NCBI RefSeq assembly: GCF_000090795.2
Contig: NW_003546964.1
Span: 11,269 to 35,777, forward strand
From: Amphimedon queenslandica
Taxonomy: Eukaryota; Porifera; Demospongiae; Haplosclerida; Niphatidae
DNA: 24,509 nucleotides
Reading direction: 5' to 3'
A model generated the notes under the pieces. The model was not told the DNA's origin, made no database searches, and saw only the letters and a list, made by a program, of their open reading frames with translations. Of the stretch, positions 9,759 through 19,200 are shown in pieces (the stretch's first letter is position 1; each line of letters begins with the position of its first letter). Both the position numbers and the translations under genes were made by a program.

Positions 9759-9869
9759 ACCATATATTTTGCGGGGATTAAATTTCCCAATTTTTCTATT
9801 TGGAATAAATTTGCAAAAGTAAAATCTGCAAAATAGCGTGCTGATTTTATAGTAGGTGTGGCAATTGCA

Positions 9870-9952
9870 CTCTCAATTCAATTAATGATAATCATGGTGG
9901 GTGTGTACAGTGTATTGATCATTATGTCTTCCTGATTTGTGGGCAGGTATCA
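9870..9952 (+). promoter_or_regulatory. Displaced 5' flank of ankyrin-Roc copy 1
   Basis: CTCTCAATTCA through GTGTATTGA, CCTGAT-TGTGGGC and GGTATCA matches the sequence directly upstream of copy 2 (16970-17032). In copy 2 this block ends 25 bases before ATG. Here it ends about 1.66 kb before ATG because elements have inserted. It is the likely ancestral proximal promoter or 5' leader. Confidence 0.6.
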
Positions 9953-11582
9953 AGTATTAGTAAGAACATGGCTTTGATCATTTGATATTCCCTGAGAAGC
10001 TATGCTCTAACTGACTTGTAGGGCTGAGGCTATTATTCTCAAAAAATCAGTCATTATTCTATTCTGTTATTCTTGTAAGCAATGTTCATTATTCCCAAAA
10101 AATTACCTATTATTCGCAACTTATATTCCATTTATTCAAAAATTTTGTCAGTTCATATAGCTAAACTGAGTTAATTACAAATTATTTATAGTTAATTAAC
10201 TATTATTATTATGATGTTTAGGCCCATAGGGGTTAGACCAAGTTAATCTGAGGGCTTACCAGGCAATACAGGCTGCGCATGCGCAATATCATAGCAACTA
10301 CATTTAAATGCTAGAGTGCAGGATGCATTTCAGTTAGTCTCTTGCCGCCTTGCTAGAATTGGCTGATTGGGTCTAAAGCCAGTTGCGAGTCAAAACCACA
10401 CCCTCCCTCCCAAACTTCAGGGTAAGTGAGGTGGGTCTGTTTTATTATAAGTAGGTAGGGTTAATTTACTTGTGATCTCCAATAGAGTTTCCTTCTCTAT
10501 TGTGATAGTGGGGAATGGCTCCTCCCTGTCGGTAGTTGGCTGTGGAAGAAGGAGAAATTAATGATTATGATTCACTATGCATTAAGTCACATACATTATA
10601 AATCCCTCTCGCTGGTAATTGCTCTGAGGGTGACTCTTATGCTCTAGGAATAATTCTCCTAGCATCATTAATCATGCCAATGTCATAACATACAACTCCT
10701 TTCTCTTATCGGTCTGCAAACTGGCAGTGGGGGGTTAAGGCATAACCCACCTTAGGACACACTACATCAGTAGTGGACCCTCTAGTTCCAGTATTTGATG
10801 GGACTCTTTCGGAGACTACACTCAGAGACCTTTCTATGGTAAGCCCATATTCAGATTAAACTTAATTAACTCTTAGTTAACTATTATTACTAGTTAGTTA
10901 ACTTATTAAAATTTTTAATTATAATTGTCATGAATATTAATTATTTTTGCTGCAAACCACTCCCATTATTTTAAAACTCCACCCACTACTCTCTTTTCAA
11001 ACCATTATTCTACCCCTGTCGACCCCAGTTAAACACAATATCCTTAAAATTATTCCCGAGTAGCCTCAACCCTACTGGTTTGTATCTAGGAAAGCTATAA
11101 GATCAAAGGCATATTTATTAGCCATGACGTCATTAGTAAGAAAACTAAAAAATGGCTGAAAAGTTTTTGAGCTTGCTATGGAAGACGAGGTAGAATCTAG
11201 TCTATTGAGTAGAACCATAGAAGATGTAAAAATAGTGAGTCTCCTTATTGTATAGTCTTGGAAACTTTCACTTTCTTCTTTTCATGCACGTTTCTTCCTA
11301 GGTAAGAAAGTGTCATCATTTCCATGTGATGTCAAAACTTTACTGACTTCATGTTACTCATGTGAGGTCCTAAGGGGCGCATTGCTCTAACTCTGGAGAA
11401 TTATGTCACAATCAATTTCATTTTTTCCATTAAATTTTATTAAAATGTTCATTAAAAACACTGTTACTTCCTGTTTCATAATACATTCCCCTGGCCACTT
11501 CCTGTGGAATACACATGTTCCACTAGCCACTTCCTGTGGAATATATATATATTTTTTCATCTTATGGTTTCCCAGGATACAA
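9953..11582 (+). mobile_element. 575-bp non-autonomous element, copy A, split by a nested element
   Basis: The copy 2 upstream region acts as an empty site: GGTATCA joins ATGAATCTAATT there, but here 1630 bp intervene. After removing the nested element at 10021-11072 and its TA duplicate, about 576 bp remain. This agrees with the 573-bp inverted copy at 20692-21264. One end is AGTATTAGTAAGAACATGG and the other is CCCAGGATACAA. An inner inverted repeat (TTGTATCTAGGAAAGC-type versus its mirror at the right end) is clear. No transposase frame is present. The target-site duplication is not resolved. Confidence 0.75.
10021..11072. mobile_element. 1052-bp TA-flanked inverted-repeat element
   Basis: The ends are GGGCTGAGGCTA and, on the opposite strand, GGGTTGAGGCTA (11 of 12 matching). 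Each is flanked by TA (10019-10020 and 11073-11074), the target duplication of Tc1/mariner-type transposons. No transposase frame is seen. Inside, a second inverted pair at 10243-10261 (TTAATCTGAGGGCTTACCA) and 10837-10858 suggests a further nested insert. Confidence 0.65.
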
Positions 11583-11609
11583 TGCGGAATCTAATTAACT
11601 GATCACAAG

Positions 11610-14600
11610 ATGTCGTTAGAGGACAAGTGTTGGGCTGCGTTTCAAAAAGATCATGAAGAAGCTGTTCACTTACTACCATTAGTGAAGGAACCAAATAAAA
11701 TTAAAGGAACCGATAATACTAGTTTCCTTCATTTGTCTTCAAGGCATGGGTGGCTAGATGTTATAAAAGACCTCATCACTAAATATCACTGTGACCCACA
11801 CAAAAGAGATGTTGATGGTTGGGCTTGTCTTCATTATGCTGCAGCACATAATAATGTTGATGTAATGAGATATCTCATTGATGAGGGCCACTGTGATCCA
11901 AAGGTTCCTTTTAAGTATGGAGATACTGTTCTTCACAGAGTAGTTGGTAATGGATCACTTGATTTCATGAAGTACTTAATCAATCATCATCACTGTGACC
12001 CAACGGCTACTACCAATAGTGGTGAGACTGTTCTTCACCGTGCTGCTGAACACATTGATATTATGAAGTATCTCATTAATGAGTGTCACTGTGATCCAAT
12101 GGCTACTGGCATTAACAATTGGACAGTTCTTCATGAAGCAGCTATTAGGACCTCACCTGATGTAATCAATTATCTAATCAATGAGTGTAACTGTGATCCA
12201 ATGGTTGTTGACATGTACGGGCGGACACCTCTTCACTTTGTTGCTATTCATGGCAGTGCTACAACTGTTGAATATTTACTATCAACTGGTAAACGTGATC
12301 CGTTGGCTAAAGACAATGAGAGGAAAACACCAGTTAAACTAGCTAAGGAGAGAGGTAGAACTGATATTCTTTCTGTCTTGAAGAAGTTTGGTGGTATAAA
12401 ATTATCTCATCCAATTGATTCTTATGTTAACGTCCTCCTTGTGGGTAATCCTGGAGCTGGTAAAAGTACTCTTAGTCATATCATCAATGACACAGCTAGT
12501 TTCACTCTTCTTGGTTCCTTACGAAATGTTGGAGGGGTAGTGCCCTGTACTGCTGGTATCATTCCTTATAAACTACAACACAGGACACTCGGTAACATCA
12601 TTCTTCATGATTTTGCTGGTCATTCCGAATACTACTCCAGTCACAGTGCTGTCATTGAGAATCTCTTACAAGGTTCTGGTGGTGTGTTCCTCATAGTAGT
12701 CAATATATTGGACAAGGAACCAGTCAAACAGCTTCATCAGTGGCTAACAGTTGTCACAAATGAAGCACAGAAAGCTCTCAATCAATGCCATGTTATTTTG
12801 ATAGTCAGTCATGTGGATGAGATAAGTAATTCTGTTGAAAGGAGAAGGAGAAAGGAAGAAATACTGGAGATTATTGTAAGGGAAAAGTGTGATAGTGTCT
12901 TCTTAAATTGTCGTAAGCTTGGCGGGAGTGGTGTGGATTCCTTCTTTAATAAGTTGTCAAGTGCCTGTGAGTCCATTCGTAGTACAAGTGGAAGGAATTT
13001 GAGTCTTTATTGTCACATGATGTATGGTCTACTGGAGGAAAGGAAAGAGAATATACTGACCCTCTCTGATGTAATGTCTGCTGGTAAGGACAATGATGAT
13101 TACTTTATACCAGATAAGAGAGAAGACGTCTTGGATGTTCTTGATTCGTTGCACTCAACTGGTTTGATCAATGTCCTTAAAAGTGAAGACAAGGTATGGG
13201 TTGTTGTAAATAAGGGTATACTACTAACTGAGGTGAATGGGGTTCTCTTTGCTCCAGAGATATTCAAAGAACACATTGAAATTGCTAGCAACACTAGTAT
13301 TGTTAGTGTATCTGGTCTGACTAGACTCTTTCCTAAATATGATAATGACATGTTGCTCTGTTTCTTGAAGAACATGAGCCTCTGTGAAGAAATTAATCCA
13401 TCTTTCCTAACAATCACAAACCTCCATCAGTTAGAGTGGAAGAGGAGGAGGAGGGAGGGACAGAAAGAAGAGGAGAAAGGTTGTTGCACTTTCCATGTCT
13501 TTTATCTACTGATAGACCTGATGAGATGACTAGTCAAGTGTACCAGTTTGGTTGGTGTCTACAGTGTACTAGTAAACATCATTTCTTTCCTCCTCGATAC
13601 TTCCACATCCTCTCATTACGTCTTGTTTATAAAATGGCTCTACCTCGAGAAGATGACAAGTTAAATCGTTACTGTACATTTTGGAGAAATGGTCTTCACT
13701 GGTTTGATGACAATGGTGTAAGAGTATTAGTAGAGATTGTGGATGAGAGCCAGTCTGTACTAGTAATGATGTCCTGTAAGAAAGGTTACAGTGACAATAT
13801 GGTGTTTCTAAGAAGAGATGTGATAGGAGAGGTAATGAGTGTTTATAAAGAATCCTGTCCCAGTCTAGAGGTAAAAGAGTTAGCTATTGATCCTAAAGAA
13901 CTAGCCTATCCTGTGAATACACCAAGAGAAAGGACAACTTATGGCATATATAATGTACTGTTGGCGATTAAGAAAAGGAAACCATTTCTTGTGAGTGATA
14001 AAGGACAAACAGAATTGAAGGAGACCTTAACTGATGAATCATTATCAGATATTAGTAACCTGTCACTATTAGGAGGACGTGATATTAAGGTAAGAATTAA
14101 CACACACAAACTGTTTGATACATTAATACAAGCACTAATAATCAAAAGGTCATATCTTTAAAAAGTAATTTTATTTCTTATCAAATTACTCAGACTTTGT
14201 CATAATTGTGGGTTGTCATTGTGTGGCTTTTACTACTAATGATATATACTTGTACATCTCTTAAACTCACCTTTCAGCAATACACTACTTATGTATATCA
14301 CCTTGATAAACAAGCACAGTGACAAATATCAGTTATTATTATTATTATTATTGTATAGGAAGTGATTGAAATAACTAAAGAATTCAAGACACCATTGACT
14401 CCAATAAAGCTAGGTATTATGTACTATCACAATTGTCAAGTAGTGGGAGTGCAGACTGTATAGTGTGTATACACAAGATTAATTATTATTTTTATAGATA
14501 TTAAAGATCTTGATATTGCCATTAAAGAATTAACATCAGATCAACACTTGCCCTGTTCTGTATGGCACAGACTATAGGTCTACAGTTAGGATTATATGAT

Positions 14601-14804
14601 CCTAGACTAGTGGATATAGACAAGAAGAATAGAGGAGATCCAGTGGAGTGTTTCTGTGAGTGTATGTCTGCCTGGTTAAGAGGAGAAGATAAAGTGAGAG
14701 AGAAAGGAGGTCCCAGTTGGTCATCATTAGCTACAGCACTGGATACAATAGAAGAGAAATCTATTGCTACTAACGTTAGAGACAAATATTGTCCATTAAC
14801 ATAG
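11610..14804 (+). pseudogene. Ankyrin-Roc-COR-Death gene, copy 1, with two disabling indels
   Basis: Same plan as the intact neighbour at 17058-21580. Exon 1 (11610-14089) encodes seven ankyrin repeats, a Roc GTPase with GNPGAGKST, DFAGH and SHVD motifs, and the COR region. Exon 2 is 14359-14413. Exon 3 starts at 14498 and encodes the Death domain. All splice sites match copy 2. Two lesions are seen relative to copy 2. A single C is missing after 13434 (TTAG-AGTGG versus TTAGCAGTGG), shifting frame at residue 608 and stopping at 13529. An extra TA near 14572-14575 in exon 3 then makes an in-frame TAG at the start of the Death domain. Unless both are assembly errors, only a 639-residue ankyrin-Roc-partial-COR product could be made. 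Exon sequence is otherwise close to copy 2, so decay is recent. Copy 1 also has four fewer ankyrin repeats. Confidence 0.8.
14090..14358 (+). other. Intron 1 of copy 1
   Basis: Donor AAG|gtaaga, acceptor ttgtatag|GAAG, phase 0. It is nearly identical in sequence to the 271-nt intron of copy 2, which points to a recent duplication. Confidence 0.75.
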
Positions 14805-15102
14805 TTGATTGACTAGTTTAAATGTTTGGTGTTTTATTTGTGTTCTTATTTTATTTTTTACAAGATAATGACATTAAGTAGGCAAGTGAAAGCAAGCCCT
14901 GCTATAAGACAAAAGAAGCAAGAAGTGTGTCAGTCTGTTATGGTAGTATCAATAGAGTCATTACTATAATAAAATCAATATTACTGCTCTAAACAGTACT
15001 ACTTAATATAATGGCATTCCTATAAATAGCATCATTTATCACTACTATAAATACACATGTATGTACATGCATCATTGTTACTATAAATAGTATATCATTT
15101 AC

Positions 15103-15247
15103 CTCTGTTCCTAAGGAAGAATGACACTATGTCCAACTGCCTCAGTTCCAGTCCAGTCTCCAGTGCATTGAGAGGGAGGGAACATTGGTCCCAGCGGTTC
15201 AAGTGACACACCTCCTCAGCTACTGATGCACTACTATACATTAACAC
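15103..15247 (-). pseudogene. Spare duplicate of a host-gene exon
   Basis: A 145-nt block with intact acceptor (cattag) and donor (ACAGAG|gtaaat), nearly identical to the minus-strand exon at 21880-22024. It encodes the same CHLNRWDQCSLPLNALETGL and RQLDIVSFFLRNR peptides and the frame is open. It lies downstream (in minus-strand order) of exon 16289-16403. That exon ends in phase 2, whereas this one starts in phase 0, so including it would break the frame. It looks like a passenger of the tandem duplication. Confidence 0.65.
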
Positions 15248-15251
15248 CTAA

Positions 15252-15310
15252 TGATGATGATGATGATAATAATAATAATAATAACAAAAACAACAACAAA
15301 AATAATAATA
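15252..15310. repeat. Compound microsatellite (GAT)n (AAT)n (AAC)n
   Basis: Runs of GAT, AAT and CAA trinucleotides in a row, next to the acceptor of the spare exon. Confidence 0.85.
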
Positions 15311-15334
15311 AAAGTTTAAAAGATTGAGAAGGTA

Positions 15335-16130
15335 AGATGTTCATTATTAAGGCTGCATTTACCCACTGGAGAGCGACAGAGAGGCATTGGACCAGGTATT
15401 GGCAGGCATTGTCATCCCCAGAATATCACTGAATACGGCGGCCCAAAGATCTGATGAATGATGATGACTGAGGGCCCATAGCACCAAGAGACTCAATCGC
15501 TACAGGAGTGAAGATATATGAAGTGAGGGCAGCATACTTAGCAGACTTCTTTGACTCCGCCAAAGCAGCGACTGCACCAGTGCCAGATAAAGCTGTAGAC
15601 CTGTAGGATTGAGCGAGAAAATCTGGAACTGTAGCATCCCAGACCAAGGGCTTAAAATGTTCCCAGGGTATGGGTGAGACCATCTGCAGTGGCGTAGCCA
15701 GGATTTTTGAAAAGAAGGGGCAAGCTGTGCAGTGCGCAAAATTTTGTGAAACCACGCCTTTTTGGGGCGTGGCCACACCTATTTTTCAACATGGCGGACT
15801 TCTTGACTGATCATAGGCAACGTTGAATACCTTTTCAGCCTTATAATGGCATAATAGAAAGACTCCTTTGGCCTTTCCTTTCATATGTAAGTTTTAGAAC
15901 AGCTATTCCTTCCAAAAGCAGCTTATTATTTGATTATTTTTAAATATTGATTTTAAAAAGGGGGGCAATTGCCCCCCTTGCTACGCCCCCGATCTGGCTG
16001 TTTCCCATCAGACCTGGAGAGACCTGAGGGCTCCAAACAGGCTGGGATACGAGCACAAGAGAGTGAGCGGTGGAGGACATCATTAATGGCAGCTTGGCAA
16101 TGGAAATGCATACCTCCCTTCTTACACAAT
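15335..16130 (-). mobile_element. LINE ORF2 C-terminal fragment, dead and interrupted
   Basis: Minus-strand translation from about 16090 gives AINDVLHRSLSCARIPACL, EPSGLSRSDGKQPDGLT, then after the inserted element and a one-base frame change WEHFKPLVWDATVPDFLAQS. Further on it gives VAALAESKKSAKYAALTSYI and SLGAMGPQSSSFIRSLGRRI, a stop, and then further matching tail. This is the region downstream of reverse transcriptase in animal LINE ORF2 proteins. The frameshift, the stop and the 305-bp insertion show it is a relic. It shares its motifs with the fragment at 3554-3730. Confidence 0.8.
15687..15991. mobile_element. 305-bp inverted-repeat element with 5-bp target duplication
   Basis: The ends are CAGTGGCGTAGC and, on the other strand, CGGGGGCGTAGC (10 of 12 matching). 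ATCTG flanks both sides (15682-15686 and 15992-15996). Removing the element and one ATCTG restores the LINE reading GKQPDGLT across the join, which proves the insertion. A GGGGGGCAATTGCCCCCC palindrome lies just inside the right end. No coding sequence. CAGTGGCGTAGC-type ends are common in animal non-autonomous DNA transposons. Confidence 0.85.
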
Positions 16131-16288
16131 TAATGTATTTATTGTATTGGAAGTTTGGCTCTACCAAATGTAAAGTTTTTTTCTTAATTTTAGTTAACTA
16201 TGACCATTAGCTAAATTAACTAAACACAATTGATGCACATGTACATGAATAAATTACTAATAAATTACTAAAAATTGCTAATAATTAC

Positions 16289-19200
16289 TTTATTATTGAT
16301 GAGAGAAGGTTAACAGCTGCATCCAGTTGATCAGGAGGAATGGGAGGAGGAGAAGGTAAGGACTCACTGCTGCACTTCCTCTTGTCACTTCCATAACTAT
16401 CATCTATTAATAGTAACAAACATTACTAACACACATTAATATTAATAGTAACACATGTACTATGAATAGTACTGAACACACATACAATGTAGATGTAGTA
16501 TTTAGTATATTAAAGTATTATAAAATAAAAAATAAATGCCTGATGTTAAAATAGTAATTACGTTTTATAGCTAATTCTAGGCAAAAGCATAAACTGAACT
16601 GCTTAAGCGTAAAAATAATTTCTGAACACAATCAATGGTGCATTTTATTATTAATATTATTATTAATATTAATACTATCCTGTAGCTCCAAACTTTTGTC
16701 GGTCAAAAATTTCATCAAAATTGTCAAGAGTTTATGCTTGACAAAATTTTTGCTCCATGTGATTAGTATGCAAATTTATAATCAAAATAAATTTATCCAC
16801 AAAAATTAATTTTAATATGTGTTAATTAATTGTACATGTGTTTCAAAAAAGTGCCCTATGGTATTACATGTGTGCATGTTCAGAATCAGTTCAAAAACTA
16901 TCAAAAGGACATTGATATATAAATTGAGAAATTATTTTACAGCTAAATCTTAGCAAAAGCATTCACTTCCTCTCTCTCAGTTATGGTATGTGTGTTTAGT
17001 GTATTGAATTCCTGATGTGTGGGCGGGTATCAATGAATCTAATTAACTGACCACAAGATGTCGTTAGAGGACAAGTGTTTGGATGCATTTGAGAAAAGAC
17101 ATTATAAAGAAGCTGTTCGCTTACTACCATTAGTGAAGGAACCAAATAAAATTAAAGGAAGATGTGGTTTATTATGGGGTAATACTAGTTTACTTCATTT
17201 GTCTTCAGAGTATGGCTGGTTAGATGTTACAAAAGATCTCATCACTAAATATCACTGTGATCCATACGAAAGAGATGATAGAGGTTGGAATTGTCTTCAT
17301 TGTGCTGCAGCATATAATCATGTTGATGTGATGAGATATCTCATTGATGAGGGCCACTGTGATCCAAAGGTTCCTAGTGAGTATGGATTAACTGTTCTTC
17401 ACAAAGTAGCTGAACAAGGATTACTTAATTTCTTGAAGTACTTAATCAATCATCATCACTGTGATCCAATGGCTACTAGCTATTGGGGTGAGACTGTTCT
17501 TCACCGTGCTGCTAGATACATTGATATTGTAAAGCATCTCATTAAAGAGTGTCACTGTGATCCAATGGCTACTAACATGAATGGTGAGACTGTTCTTCAC
17601 CTTGCTGCTGGACACATTGATATTGTAAAGTATCTCATTAATGAGTGTCACTGTGATCCAATGGCTACTACCAATAGTGGTGAGACTGTTCTTCACCGAG
17701 CTGCCAAATTACACATTAATATTGTAAAGTATCTCATTAATGAGTGTCACTGTGATCCAATGGCTACTAACGATAGTGGTAAGACTGTTCTTCACTGTGC
17801 TGCTGGACACATTGATATTGTAAAGTATCTCATTAATGAGTGTCACTGTAATCCAATGGCTACTACCAAGGATGGTGAGACTGTTCTTCACTGTGCTGCT
17901 GGACACATTGATAGTGTAAAGTATCTAATTAATGAGTGTTCCTGTGATCCAATGGCTACTGACCCTAACAACAGGACAATTCTTCATAAAGCAGCTAGTA
18001 CAAACTCATCTGATGTAATCAAATATCTAATCAATGAGTGTAACCATGATCCAATGGCTGTTGACAGGTCAGGGCAGACACCTCTTCACCAGGCTGCTAG
18101 TTGGAGATGCTCTGCAGCTGTTGAATATTTACTATCAACTGGTAAATGTGATCCATTGGCTAAGGACAATCAAGGGAAAACTCCATTTCAACTAGCTAAA
18201 GAGAGAGGTACTCTTTCTGTCTTTAAGAAGTTTGGTGGTATAAAATCATCTCATCCAATTGATTCTTATGTTAATGTCCTCCTTGTGGGTAATCCTGGAG
18301 CTGGTAAAACTACTCTTAGTCATGTCATCAAGGACACAGCTACTGGCCCTTTTGTTCTTGGTTCCATCAGAAATGTTGGAGGGGTAGTGCCCTGTACTGC
18401 TGGTATCATTCCTTATAAACTACAACACAGGACACTGGGTAACATCATTCTTCATGATTTTGCTGGTCATTCTGAATACTACTCAAGTCACAGTGCTGTC
18501 ATTGAGAATCTCTTACAAGGTTCTGGTGGTGTGTTCCTGATAGTAGTCAATATATTGGAGAAGGAACCAGTCAAACAGCTTCATCAGTGGCTAACAGTTG
18601 TCAGAAATGAAGCACAAAAAGCTCTTAATCAGTGCCATATTATTGTAATAGTCAGTCATGGGGATGAGATAAGTAATCCTGTTGAAAGGAGGAGAAAGGA
18701 AGAAATACAGGAGATTATTGTAAGGGAAAGGTGTGATAGTGTCTTCTTAGATTGTCGTAAGCTTGGTGGGAGTGGTGTGGATTCCGTCTTTAATAAGTTG
18801 TCTAGTGCCTGTGAGTCCATTCGTAGTACTAGTGGAAAGAATTTGAGTCTTTATTGTCACATGATGTATGGTCTACTGGAGGAAAGGAAAGAGAATATAC
18901 TGACCCTCCCTGATGTAATGTTTGCTGCTTGGCACAATGATGATTACTTTATACCAGATAAGAGAGAAGACGTCTTGGATGTTCTTGATTTGTTGCACTC
19001 AACTGGTTTGATCAGTGTTCTTAAAAGTGAAGAGAAGGTATGGGTTGTTGTGAATAAGGGTATACTACTAACTGAGGTGGATGGGATTCTCTTTGCTCCA
19101 GAGACATTCAAAGAACACGTTGACATTGCTAGCAATACTGGTATTGTTAGTGTGTCTGGTCTGACTAGACTCTTCCCTAAATATGATCCTGACATGTTGA

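Noticed and set aside
17442..17906. Long minus-strand open frames across the ankyrin repeats
   Set aside because: They mirror the 96-base repeat unit of the plus-strand gene; there is no independent start, domain or splice context.
17457..17939. Regular direct repeats that could suggest a CRISPR-like array
   Set aside because: Unit length is a multiple of three, the frame is open, and it encodes canonical ankyrin repeats in a eukaryotic gene.
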